From Hawksworthiomyces lignivorus (Eukaryota; Ascomycota; Sordariomycetes; Ophiostomatales; Ophiostomataceae): DNA of 64,000 bases. Numbering within the stretch: the stretch's first letter is position 1; each line of letters begins with the position of its first letter. The notes beneath the pieces were generated by a model, which searched no databases, was not told the origin of the DNA, and saw nothing but the letters and a program-made list of their open reading frames with translations. Of the stretch, positions 33,795 through 44,738 are shown in pieces. The stretch lies in NCBI GenBank assembly GCA_002917075.1, contig NTMA01000001.1, forward strand, positions 372,001 through 436,000, written 5' to 3'. Both the position numbers and the translations under genes were made by a program.

Positions 33795-34157
33795 GCGCGA
33801 GGCAGAGGGCAGTCAGTGGCAGAGGAACAGAGGAACAGGACAACAGAACGGAGGAGGAAAGGGATGTACGCTATTTGGATTGTGTTAAATAGGAAAACTA
33901 GACACCCGGCTACGAAAAGCAGGCATAGAGTGGCGTTTCTGATTTGTTTACATTGTTTTTTTGTTTTCTGTTTTCTTAGGTACTGCGCAGAATCGCTTTG
34001 TGTCCTGCTTTAAAATAGGCAACTATATTGTACTTTTTTTTCTATTCGAATAGAATGTGGTGATGTGGTGACTCTGTGGCCCGTCTCAAATGGGACCCGT
34101 AAAAATAATGTACATCTATAGGACAGGTGCAGCGCATACGCGACGAAAGTGGACCAT
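33795..34157. other. Convergent 3' region, bHLH and ThrRS genes
   Basis: AT-rich spacer with T runs (about 33956-33962, 34036-34042) and no coding signal, fitting two 3' untranslated regions. Confidence 0.45.
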
Positions 34158-34475
34158 CTACTGGTACGTGTTTACCTTTTGCTGAAGCAGCTGCAGCAGC
34201 TCTTCCGGCGTCATATCCACGGTCTTTTTGGACTTTTCTTTGCTGTTGGTGGCAGCCGCGTTTTCGAGCGCCGCCGCCGCCTCACCACGAGGAGGGATGC
34301 CCGACAGATCGACGGCGACGGTGCCGCGCGCGACGTCCTTGGGGCCGACGACAACAATGGCGCCGTAGCCCTTGGCCTTGGCCTCTCGCACCTTGAGCGG
34401 CAAGGTGCGCGGGCTGGCGTCGACGTCGACGGCGCCCAGGCCGGTGGCAGCCGACTCGGGCGCCGCATCGCCAGA

Positions 34476-34511
<36 letters not shown>

Positions 34512-35918
34512 GGCAGGCGTCGTGCCCGCCAGGACCGCCTGCACGCGCGTGGCAAAGGCGACGACGGCGGGGCTGTCGTTGACGGTGAGGATGGCGACCT
34601 GGCGCGGGTTGAGCCAGAAGGGCCAGCGGCCGGCGTAGTGTTCGATGAGCAGGGCCAGCAGGCGCTCGACGGAGCCGAGGACGGCGCGGTGGATGAGCAC
34701 GGGCGTCACGGGGCCGGCGCCGTCGGCGTCGTCAGACGCTGACGAAGACGCAGAAGACGACGACGCCTCTGCCGCGGCGGCGGTAGCGGCAGAGGCGGCG
34801 GCGTCGATCCCCTGCCGCTCCAGCGCCGGCGCCGGCGCCTGGTACGCCAGGCCGAAGCGGCGCGGCAGCTGAAAGTCGAGCTGCACCGTGGCCGTCTGGT
34901 GCTCCTTGCCGTCCGAGTCGCGCAGCACAATGTCGATCTTGGGCCCGTAGAAGGCGCCGTCGCCCGGGCTGAGCGTCCAGGGGCGGCCGCTGGCGTCGAG
35001 CGCCCGCCGCAGCGCCTCCTCGGCCGCGTCCCAGTCGGCCGCCGTCCCGATCAGGTGGCCGTCCGTCGGCCGCGTCGACAGCACCAGCCGGTAAGGCCCC
35101 AGCCCCAGCACGCCGTACGCGAACCGCACAAAGTCCAGCGTCGCCGCGATCTCCGCCTCCACCTGGCTCGGCCGGCAGAAGATGTGCCCGTCGTCCTGGT
35201 GGAACCGCCGCACCCGCGTCAGCCCGCTCAGCGCCCCCGACAGCTCGTTGCGGTGCAGCGGGCTGAAGTCGGCGTACCGCAGCGGCAGGTCCCGGTAGCT
35301 GCGCCGCTGCGCCGCAAAGATCAGGCAGTGGCCCGGGCAGTTCATCGGCTTCAGCCCGTACTCGTCCTCCAGCGCTACCGCCGCGCCGTCCTCGCCGCTC
35401 TGCTCGCTACTCTGCTTCGCCTCTTCCGCGGCCTTGGCCGGCGACATACTCGTCACCGTGAACATGTCCTCGGCGTAGTTCTCCAGGTGGCCCGACTTGG
35501 CCCACAGCGCCTTCTTGTAGATGGTCGGCGTGATGACCTCCTGGAAGCCGTAGCGCACATACTGCTTGCGCAAAAAGTCGACCAGCCGGTTGAAGATGCG
35601 CGCGCCATTGGGCAGGAAGATGGGCGAGCCGGGACTGTAGATAGAGGTGGTGAAGAGCTCCTGCTGGACGGCGAGGTCACGGTGGTCCGGTGGGGCCTGT
35701 CTGTCTGATGGAGGGGCTGCTGGCGGCGGAGCATGCGAAGAACAGTATCGGCGAGAGATGCAGAAGCTAGAAGAGGGCCCCAATGGCAGGGAGCGGGGCG
35801 TCGAGTAGGCCGAGGGTGAGGATGCGACACAAGCACACCGGCGACATGCTCTCTTTAAAAGGCACCTCTGCACAATCGGACCCCGCAAGGCGGCAGCGGT
35901 GTGCCTAGACGAAAGCAT
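34158..35918 (-). CDS. mst1: Threonyl-tRNA synthetase, mitochondrial type
   Basis: Single-exon gene, 586 residues from the ATG at 35918. Class II aminoacyl-tRNA synthetase charging tRNA-Thr. The N-terminus is Arg/Ser/Ala-rich (MLSSRHTAAALRGPIVQR) as expected of a mitochondrial presequence, and the N-terminal TGS and editing domains of cytosolic ThrRS are absent, which points to the organellar enzyme. The catalytic core begins near residue 95 (motif 1 region GARIFNRLVDFLRKQY) and includes GLKPMNCPGHCLIF and motif 2 in RNELSGALSGLTRVRRFHQD (about residues 225-245). Zinc-ligand-type Cys and His residues lie in MNCPGH and FHQDD. Motif 3 is IHRAVLGSVERLLALLIEHY, followed by the anticodon-binding domain. 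Oddities are an Ala/Ser/Asp insert before motif 3 and an 11-residue polyalanine, encoded by (CTG)n on the + strand at about 34478-34511, inside the anticodon-binding domain. Confidence 0.92.
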
Positions 35919-37103
35919 GTCCCTGCTGCCTGGGGAGGAGAAAAAAGACAAGAAATAAGAAAAAAGAGAGAAATGAAAAAAAGAACCGAACAAAGGGAAA
36001 AAAGAATCAATTCCTATAGCTATGGCAATGAGTTCATATCGGTCAATATACCAGGCACCGTATGATCCGTTACAAGGCATAAGTACCTATGCTGTATAGA
36101 ACGAAGCTTAAATTTTTATTTTTGTAGAAAAACAGACAACTAGCAGCTAGAGCCACCCCTGTAGCTAACTATAGCACATAGCGCCATATTATTTTCTTAG
36201 GTGAGAAAGTGGAAGGCACGGGTCAAGTCTGGCGGTTTCCCATCTGGGACTAGCGCATGCGCCAGATCACCTGCCGCCGTGGCTGTTTGTTGTGGAGGGT
36301 GAGAAGGTGGCTGCCCCATCACGCGGCTGCCGTCCCAGTGGAAAGGTGGGAGGGTGGAAATGCATAGAAAGCCTCAGGGGAAAATGAGAGAAGAGAGAGA
36401 GAGAGAGAGACAAGACTGAGAGCCTTCTGACCAGGCATCCGTCCGCAGACTTCATCTCTTATAAAACCATCTCAAGGCCCACCCCCGTGCCCATGACGCT
36501 GGTCAACTAGTTCAGTCGTGCTTTTTTTCACGCTTTATGCGAATATCAATGTGACTCATTAGACGCCATAGCATAGCAGCACATTGCAACACATCGCATC
36601 TCATTGCACGCCTTGCATCTCGTCTTTCTTTGCTCAATCTCATCCGAACCCGGAGAGGCCTACGTATCATCAAATCAGCATCCGTTATCGACAAAGTAGA
36701 CGCGTCGTATTCCCAACGGAACGGAGCGGAACGCGTCCTCATCCTTGCTTGTGGTGTGGATAGGTAACAGTATATATTAAGGGGCCGTCCTCTTCAATTT
36801 AGATCTTTGTTAGCCCTCTCTCTTGTTTCTTCCAATATCCCGGTTGGACCAGCACCGGTTGATCTCCGAGGTGCCGGTTGTGTGGTTCATTCTTGTTTAC
36901 TCTTGATCCGTGTGTTTTGGTTCTCCTCTTTTTTTATTATAAGCCCATGGCTGCCTGAATCAAACCCCACACTTTCTTCTCTCCCACACGATCTTCTGCC
37001 TGGCTGCCTTGTCTCACCCAGAACACTGGTGATACAATAAAAGGAGCTTTGTGACTTGCGCCAGTATTTCTCTTCCTCGGCTGGGACTACCAATATAACA
37101 AAT
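35919..37103. promoter_or_regulatory. Divergent promoter region, ThrRS gene and membrane-protein gene
   Basis: About 1.2 kb between two divergent starts. It includes a (GA)n tract at about 36392-36410 and a TATATTAA string near 36771. No gene is supported here. Confidence 0.45.
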
Positions 37104-39446
37104 ATGGTGTCTCTTCCCGTCGAGAGCTCGTGGCGCATGGTGGACGGCGAGCATGACAGCTTCGACACGTCCATCGTGCCCAATGACGAGCTCCGCCTCA
37201 ACGGCTTTCCCGGCCTTGACGACGAGGATGACCCTTTTCTGCCGAGCGGCGCGCCCTCGCAGCAGTCAACCGCAGATCGCCGGCACGGCTTGGGCAGGCG
37301 CACGACCAGCGGCATCAGCGGTATCAGCGGTATTAGCGGCATCAGCGACGGCGGCGGTGTCGGCAGTGGTGCGTCGCAGGAGGACCGCATAAGTCTAGGC
37401 GGGTCCTTTGGCGGTTCGGTCGGCGGCAGTGGCGGCGGCGGCTCGCAGGACGACGACATCCATGCGTTCCTGCGCAAGGCCGAGAACGACGAGGCCCGCG
37501 TCCTGCTGCGCTCGCCCTTTCAGCCATCTCTACCATCGTCTGTGCGGCAGAGCCCGCTCAGCAGCGCCAGCAACAGCAACAGCGTCCGCACCAAAACCGC
37601 CGGCGGCGCCAGCGGCCGCCGCAGCAACCTAGAGCGCATGACCTACCGCACGCCTGAGCCCGAGCTGCGCATGCCCACCCTCGACATGGAGGGCAGCACA
37701 ACGGACGTCCGGCCTGACGTGCTGCACCAGGAGCAACTCCCTCACCAGCGAAACGCATTCCGTGTCAGCTCCACTGGCAGCCCCGCGCAGAGGCTGCGCA
37801 GCAGCGGAGGCAGCAAGGTCGGCCTGCACAGGGCGGAAGCCTCACTGACGCCTGGGCGGCCGTCACTTCTGGCTGCCTGGAGCCGCGCTCTCTTTGCGCG
37901 CCGCTCGCTTCTTTTGTTGCTCGGCATCCTTGGCGCTTGCGGTGCCGCCCTCACTGCCTGGATCGGCCTGCTCCCTGCCGATCACAGCGCCCTGCAGTCG
38001 ATGTATTCTGCGACAGTCTTGCAGGCATGCAGTGTTCCTGGCGCTGCCTCTCTCTGGCTGTCTGGCTGCGCGCCTGCGACAAAGAGTGAGGAGGATCTCT
38101 CTTTGTCCACGCCGCCGGTGTCTCTGCACAAAGATGACCAAGACGCTCTCGCAGGCGGCAGCGATTCTTGGATATGGCGGAGCCGCTTCTATCAAGACGA
38201 GAAGCACACAGCAACCGTCGAAAGCAGGCCCAAGACAGAAGAGACCCGCGGCGGTGCTCGCCGAGAGCAATCGAACCTGGTTCACGACGCCGGCGAGCTC
38301 ATGCGGGTCCAGACGCGGCTTGCCGGCGTCGTGCGCGACCGCATAGCGACGACAGCGAGCCGCAGCGGTAGCCGCGCTCTCCCGCCCGCGCAGGACGCGT
38401 GGCTGGTGCCGCGGGCCCAGACCAAAGATCTGCGCACAGCCGTGCAGATCGGACAGAGCGCGACTCGGCAGCAAGACAGCAACCGCGCCAGCAACTACAA
38501 TGCGCTGCTGCTGCTCGAGCTCGACGCCTACCTAGACGCCGCCAAGCGCGTGTCCATCGCGCTGACTCGCCTGCAGACGGGCGCCGCCGCGCTGGCCGCC
38601 GACACCCTTGCCCACGGCAGCCACCGCACGCTCGCACAGCTGCGGCGGATGGCATCGTCCGCCGCCAAGACGGCGGCCGCAGCAGCGGCGCAGATGACAC
38701 CACAAGCACCAGCAGGCAGTGGGTGGTTCGCACGCCTGCTCGCAGCGTCATCGTCGGGCGAGTCCGCATCCGCCGCCGGCCACCGACGCGCGGCGTTACT
38801 GCGCGATGCTTACCGCAGGCACGCGGATGCGCTGCTGGCCAAGACGCGCGACCGCACCGACGAGGCAGCTGCCGTGCTACAGGCGCTGGAAGCCGCCGGC
38901 GCACACCTGGACGCGTTGCTCGGCTTCGTTGCCGCAAGGCGGGACGAGCTCTCTGGCGGCGTGGCGCACACGGTGACAGGAGCAGCAGCAGCAACAAACA
39001 GTGGCGACGGCGGAAGTCTACCCCTCCCACCATCGTCTGAAGAAGTGCCTGGGAAGGGGGGCCTACTGTCGTGGATCTGGCGCGTGCTGTTCGGCGGAGC
39101 GTCTTCCTCTTCGGCAGACGCAGCGACGCCGCGGTCGGCGGGCAAGATGAGCCGGGCAGCGCAGAAATGGACGGGGTTTGCGGCTCAGCTGCAGGTGCTG
39201 CGCGACCAGCACGATACGGCCGTCGCCGGCGCGGCCGACGCCCTAGACGAGTTCGCAGAGGTGCGGGACGCGCTGGGCGAGCTGCAGCGCCAGTTTGGTG
39301 GCGGCAGCAAGACGGACGAAGACGGCAGCGCGCGGCAGTGGAAGGGCGCCGTCGCGGAGAACGATGGCGACCTCGATGTGCGGCTGCACATGGACATTGT
39401 GGAGGCCGGCATTCAAGATCTCGACAAGATCGGCAGGAGGACGTGA
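37104..39446 (+). CDS. Uncharacterised single-pass membrane protein
   Basis: Single open frame, 780 residues. The ATG at 37104 is the first in frame. I do not recognise the family. Residues 1 to about 255 are Ser/Gly/Asp-rich and probably disordered, including a GISGISGISGIS repeat (about residues 71-82). A single hydrophobic segment (RSLLLLLGILGACGAALTAW, about 265-285) follows basic residues, suggesting a type II topology with the disordered part in the cytosol or nucleoplasm. The part beyond the membrane is mostly helical, with heptad-like Leu/Ala patterns (YNALLLLELDAYLDAAKRVS, about 467-487) and long Ala-rich helices up to the end. A role in membrane tethering is possible but is only a guess from architecture. 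Continuous coding bias over 2.3 kb argues for a real gene. Confidence 0.75.
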   Translation: MVSLPVESSWRMVDGEHDSFDTSIVPNDELRLNGFPGLDDEDDPFLPSGAPSQQSTADRRHGLGRRTTSGISGISGISGISDGGGVGSGASQEDRISLGGSFGGSVGGSGGGGSQDDDIHAFLRKAENDEARVLLRSPFQPSLPSSVRQSPLSSASNSNSVRTKTAGGASGRRSNLERMTYRTPEPELRMPTLDMEGSTTDVRPDVLHQEQLPHQRNAFRVSSTGSPAQRLRSSGGSKVGLHRAEASLTPGRPSLLAAWSRALFARRSLLLLLGILGACGAALTAWIGLLPADHSALQSMYSATVLQACSVPGAASLWLSGCAPATKSEEDLSLSTPPVSLHKDDQDALAGGSDSWIWRSRFYQDEKHTATVESRPKTEETRGGARREQSNLVHDAGELMRVQTRLAGVVRDRIATTASRSGSRALPPAQDAWLVPRAQTKDLRTAVQIGQSATRQQDSNRASNYNALLLLELDAYLDAAKRVSIALTRLQTGAAALAADTLAHGSHRTLAQLRRMASSAAKTAAAAAAQMTPQAPAGSGWFARLLAASSSGESASAAGHRRAALLRDAYRRHADALLAKTRDRTDEAAAVLQALEAAGAHLDALLGFVAARRDELSGGVAHTVTGAAAATNSGDGGSLPLPPSSEEVPGKGGLLSWIWRVLFGGASSSSADAATPRSAGKMSRAAQKWTGFAAQLQVLRDQHDTAVAGAADALDEFAEVRDALGELQRQFGGGSKTDEDGSARQWKGAVAENDGDLDVRLHMDIVEAGIQDLDKIGRRT

Positions 39447-40460
39447 GGGTCAGGTTTTAATAACGAGATCAGACTTGATTTTTTTTACCCTTTTTTGCTT
39501 CTGCTTTTCATGTACTTTTACCGTTTTGGAAGATACCATGTGGGAATTGCTTGGATATTTTTGGTATTTTGGAGTGGGCGTTTACTGAAAGGTACAGGAC
39601 AAAGCATAAGGCAAAGACTACGATATTACACGATGGATATGACAGATTTTGGCGTTTGGAAAGGGCCTTGAGGCAAACTATTGTTTAAATAATATTCTTT
39701 CCTTTTGGTAGAATTGATATCGATTACCTCTTTTTACAAGCCTTGGCAGCGCAAGCCTAGTGAGCAAATACTCTGAAATGCAAGTTATCTCGGTCGTAAG
39801 GAGTGGCCTCGAGGCTCTCCCAGTATCAAAGGAGAAATGGAAGGCAGCACAGCAAATCAGCGCTTGAAGCTATCAGCCCATCATTGTGGGGGTCTGAAAC
39901 CAAGCAGCTAACGCGACGCAGTCCCAAAGAGCGGTTCTCCAACAGAGAAAAAACGCTGTTATATTGAGGGTATAACGAGTAGGTAATACGCTCGAGTAAA
40001 AGCAGCTAACGCCGAGCAAATCACAGGCCAGCCAGCCAACCAGCCCATGCGGCGGAAGCTAATCTCTACCGTGTCGCCGCCTTTATCTCTCCCGTCCATT
40101 TGGGCGAGGGGGAGCTTATCTCTCTCTGAGGAAGCAATATGCAGAACATCACTGCGGGGTAGGTCCAGACGATGAAAAAGGACCAGTAGAGGAGGCACTA
40201 AGGACGTTCGGCAGACGGCGCTCTACTGGAAGATAGGGAGAGATAGTTGTGAACTGGTATTTTTCTTAAGAATGGAGCCAATTTGGCGGTTTGTCTTATA
40301 TCTGGTGCTGTTTTATTTCTCTCCATGTATCATAGAGAAACAGCTCACGACTTCCCAAACGACTTTATGAATCCATAGCTTGAGAGAGAACCAGAAGAAG
40401 ATTTGAACGCCCTCTAGCACCCTTGCACCTAGCCTGTCATCTTGGCGATCCTGAACGGCC
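39447..40460. other. Intergenic region upstream of urease
   Basis: AT-richer spacer holding the 3' end of the membrane-protein gene and the urease promoter. No coding frame with support. Confidence 0.45.
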
Positions 40461-42087
40461 ATGCATCTGGTGCCAAAAGAGGTTTGTCTTACGCAATGAA
40501 AATACCGCTATAGGTGCTTCCCCTACAGTACCAAAATAGCAGGCAGCCATTACCCCAAGAAAGAAAAATTTAAAAAGGAGAGATGGCGTTTCCCAGGCTA
40601 ATTCATACCGCCCAAACCCCGGGAGGGTGCGCGGCGGACGCTCCCGAACGCAGCTTGACAAGCTCGTCATCTCGCAGCTGGGCTTCACGGCCCAGCGCCG
40701 CCTGGCGCGCGGCGTCAAGCTCAACCACTCGGAGGCGGCGGCGCTCATCGCCAGCAACCTGCAGGAGCTGATCCGCGACGGCCACCACAAGGTGGCGGAC
40801 CTGATGGCGGCGGGCGCGACCATGCTGGGCCGCCGCCACGTGCTGCCGTCCGTGTGCAGCACGCTCAAGGAGATCCAGGTGGAGGGCACCTTCCCGAGCG
40901 GCTCGTACCTGGTGACCGTGCACGACCCCATCAAGACGGACGACGGCGACCTGGCGCAGGCGCTGTACGGCAGCTTCTTGCCCGTGCCCGACAGCAGCCT
41001 GTTCCCGCTCGAGGCGGCGGCGGCCTACGAGCCCGAGGCGCAGCCCGGCGCCGTCGTGGTCGTCAAGCAGACGCGCGACAACATGATCACGCTGAGCGAG
41101 GGCCGCGCCCGCATCAAGCTCAGCGTCACCAACGAGGGCGACCGCCCCGTCCAGGTGGGCAGCCACTACCACTTTATCGAGACGAACCGGCAGCTGCGCT
41201 TCGACCGCCGCGCCGCCTACGGCTTCCGGCTGGACATCCCCGCGGGCACGTCGGTGCGCTTCGAGCCGGGCGACACCAAGACGGTGGCGCTCGTGGCCAT
41301 CGGCGGCCACCGCGTCATCCGCGGCGGCAACAGCCTGGCGTCGGGCCCCGTGGACCTGTCGCGCGCCGACGCCATCCTGGCCCACCTGCTGCAGGCGGGC
41401 TTCGCGCATGCGCCCGACCCCGTGGCCGACTACGGCCTGGTGGCGCCGGCGCAGATGACGCGCCAGGCGTACGCCACCATGTTCGGCCCCACGACGGACG
41501 ACCTGGTCAAGCTGGGCGCCACGGACCTGTGGATCCGCGTGGAGCGCGACCTGACGGTGCGCGGCGACGAGTGCAAGTTTGGCGGCGGCAAGACGCTGCG
41601 CGAGGGCATGGGCCAGGCGTCGGGCCGCCCCGACGCCGACTGCCTCGACCTGGTCATCACCAACGCGCTGATCCTCGACTGGAGCGGCATCTACAAGGCC
41701 GACATTGGCGTCAAGGAGGGCGTCATCGTCGGCATCGGCAAGGCCGGCAACCCCGACGTCATGGACGGCGTGTCGCCGCCCTGCATGGTCGTGGGCAGCT
41801 GCACGGACGTGGTGGCGGGCGAGGGCAAGATCATCACGGCCGGCGGCATCGACACGCACATCCACTTCATATGCCCGCAGCAGGCCTACGAGGCCATCGC
41901 GTCCGGCGTCACCACGATGCTCGGCGGCGGCACGGGCCCCTCGGCCGGCACGTCGGCCACCACCTGCACGCCCGGCGCGCACTACATGCGCCAGATGCTG
42001 CAGGCCTGCGACGAGCTGCCCATCAACATCGGCATCACCGGCAAGGGCAACGACTGCGACCCGGTCGCGCTGCGCGAGCAGGTCGCC

Positions 42088-42126
<39 letters not shown>

Positions 42127-42386
42127 ACCACGCCGGCCGCCATCGACGCCTGCCTGACCGTCTGCGACGAGATGGACGTGCAGTGCCTGATCCACACCGA
42201 CACGCTCAACGAGTCCGGCTTCGTCGAGAGCACCGTCGCCGCCTTCAAGGGCCGCACCATCCACACCTACCACACCGAGGGCGCCGGCGGCGGCCACGCG
42301 CCCGACATCATCTCCGTCGTGGGTGAGCCCAACGTGCTGCCCTCCAGTACCAACCCCACGCGGCCCTACACGGTCAACACGCTCGA

Positions 42387-42423
<37 letters not shown>

Positions 42424-42654
42424 TCCAAGAGCATCCCCGAGGACATCGCCTTTGCCGAGTCGCGCATCCGCGCCGAGACCATCGCCGCGGAGGACGTCCT
42501 GCACGACCTCGGCGCCATCAGCATGCTCAGCTCCGACTCCCAGGCCATGGGCCGCTGCGGCGAGGTCATACTGCGCACCTGGAACACCGCCCACAAGAAC
42601 AAGGTCCAGCGCGGGCCCCTGCCCGAGGACGCCGGCACCGGCGCCGACAACTTC

Positions 42655-42692
<38 letters not shown>

Positions 42693-43228
42693 CGCCCTGG
42701 CCCAGGGCATGGCCCACGTCGTCGGCAGCGTCGAGGTCGGCAAGCTGGCCGACCTGCTCATCTGGGACCCGGCCTGGTTCGGCACCAAGCCGTCCCACGT
42801 CCTCAAGAGCGGCCTCATCGCTTACTCGCAGATGGCAGGCTTTCACCCTTCTCTATCATGGTTTCTTTGTCTCATGTCTCTCAATACTGACCTTTTGTGC
42901 TCTCCAGGGCGACCCCAACGCCTCCATCCCTACTGTCCAGCCGGTCATCGCCCGCCCCATGTTCGCGCCCCTGGTGCCCGCGACGTCCGTGGTGTTCGTC
43001 AGCCAGGCCAGCGTCGACTCTGGCGTCGTCAAGAGCTATGGCCTGCACAAGCGCGTCGAAGCCGTGCGCGGCTGCCGCGGCGTCTCCAAGAAAGACATGC
43101 GCTTCAACGACGCCACACCGCGTGTACAGGTCGACCCAGAGGCCTACACTGTGGTGGCCGACGGGGCTGCTTGCACGGCAGCGCCCAGCGAGGTGCTGCC
43201 GCTGTCGCAGCAGTACTACGTATACTAG
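40461..43228 (+). CDS. ure1: Urease (single-chain, nickel-dependent)
   Basis: Three exons, 40461-40481, 40654-42834 and 42908-43228; 840 residues, the same length as jack bean urease. It hydrolyses urea to ammonia and carbamate in the cytosol. Exon 1 is only 21 nt and encodes MHLVPKE, which joins to [20 protein letters not shown] to give the standard fungal N-terminus; without it exon 2 has no ATG. Fused gamma, beta and alpha modules follow. The nickel site is intact: His409/His411 (DTHIHF), the carbamylated Lys492 (GLKLHEDWG), and the flap MVCHHLSKS with Cys594 and catalytic His595, each two positions on from jack bean numbering. The second intron (42835-42907) begins GC rather than GT. It is the only simple way to join SQM to [13 protein letters not shown] in frame. 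No urease accessory genes are nearby. Confidence 0.96.
42835..42907 (+). other. GC-AG intron in the urease gene
   Basis: The 73-base intron starts GCAGGC after ATG and ends CTCTCCAG. No GT donor nearby keeps the reading frame; using GC restores the conserved QMGDPNAS junction exactly. The donor is a poor match to the usual AG|GCAAGT of GC-AG introns. Confidence 0.75.
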
Positions 43229-44738
43229 GTTGTAGGGGACAAGGGAGGCGGATTCAGACTGATGGAAGCACCCTGGCAGCTTGCCTCAAAATTGTAACAA
43301 AGTATCTTCTTCTTCGCACTCAATAAGAGTTCTCGCAATAGCAAAATGCTATGCAGCGTGGAGACGTAAAATAGTTTAAAAAAAAAAAAAAAGAGAGAAA
43401 AAGCCCTTGCGTGAGATCGTAGCAAAACTGCAAGATGCACTGTATCGTTCAGTACCTAGGTACCTATGTAAAGAGAAGGAGGGTGCCCATAATACTCGTC
43501 CCGCTTGCTGAATTCGGAAACAACGTTCGTGCTAATATAGTAGCATTGTCACTTACATGGCCAGGGAAAGCACGGTTCCTGGTACCTTCCCAAGAGGCGG
43601 GCTCAAATGTGGCCCTGCTGGTCCATGTAAGTCGATTGGATGCTCTTACTGGGTGCTTCACTGTTTAGCATCTCCTCAGCAAGTCCTAGCTGAGTAGCTG
43701 TGGTGCTAGCCCTCCATTGCAAGTCAGCGCTATCAAAAAAAAAAGTGAATGTAGTCGCGCTGGACAATTGACGGTCTCGCTTCCCCTCATCAGCCACGTC
43801 CCGGCTAGGTCTCTGCTACAGGCACTGCTGAACACACTCATTAACAACATGACACTGAAACATCTTCACTGATAGAGAACATCACACTGCAGGTCTGGCA
43901 CTGCCACTGTTCATGACAGCGAACAGTGAAATCGCCGTGGTTGGTATTGAAACAAAAAGTGAGGATTCTTCTTAGACTTGCATAATGTTCGTTAAAATTT
44001 CGCTTTCTAGCTGAGACTCTTCCAAACCAGCAGAGCCAGAAAACCTCACCCTATTGCACCACATATTTTCTCCCATCATCCTGTACCATTGACCGTCATT
44101 CCTCTACCCATTGGCCCCCTCCGTAGCGTGATATAATAAATACTGAACAAAACACACAAGCTGAAAAAGAACACTCGAAACATAAAAAGTACAAAGGCGA
44201 GACGCACAACAAAATCCCAACTGTAGAAAACCGGGAACCACATCATTCCAAGCTAAGGAAATAGAAGAAGATAAAAAAGACCAATCCGAAATAGATATTA
44301 ATAGAGAAAAAGAGGAAAGAAACAATCGACACACCGGTATGACCAGAGTTTCTTTATTTTTGTCCGTCTATCGAAGGTCGCTCCAGGCAGTCTTCGTTCC
44401 AGGTCGCGGCTCCAAGGCAGCCCAGGCCGGCCATACAAATACGAAGACGCCTCCCTTTGACCAAGTTTCTGCCTCTCGACAGAAACTTAGAAACCAAAGG
44501 GCAAAAGGATTAAGAAAAGGCCGTGATAGCCATTTGAGAAGAGACTGCGATAGCGCTGATGGTGATGGCGGTGGCGGGAGATGGTCGTCATAGTATTGTG
44601 TATTTGCGTATGTGTAGAGCCTCGAGGCTTCTTGGAGCAGACGGTGGGTTTTATAGAGAACCCATCAATTCACCTATTTCACACTCTGAAGAGCGCGGGA
44701 TCAATATTTGGATCAGCAACAAGAACATCCGAGACCGC
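43229..44738. other. Convergent region between urease and HMG-box gene
   Basis: About 1.5 kb without a supported gene. It has a 15-base A run near 43378-43392 and otherwise mixed, AT-richer sequence fitting 3' untranslated regions and spacer. Confidence 0.45.

Noticed and set aside
40583..40771. ATG at 40583 as the urease start
   Set aside because: It is in a different reading frame from urease; the 40461 mini-exon restores the conserved N-terminus instead.
40603..42846. 747-codon open frame on the minus strand
   Set aside because: It lies exactly antisense to the urease exon. GC-rich codon usage leaves the opposite frame open, the peptide is Val/Gly/Asp/Arg-rich with no motifs, and urease is unmistakable on the + strand.
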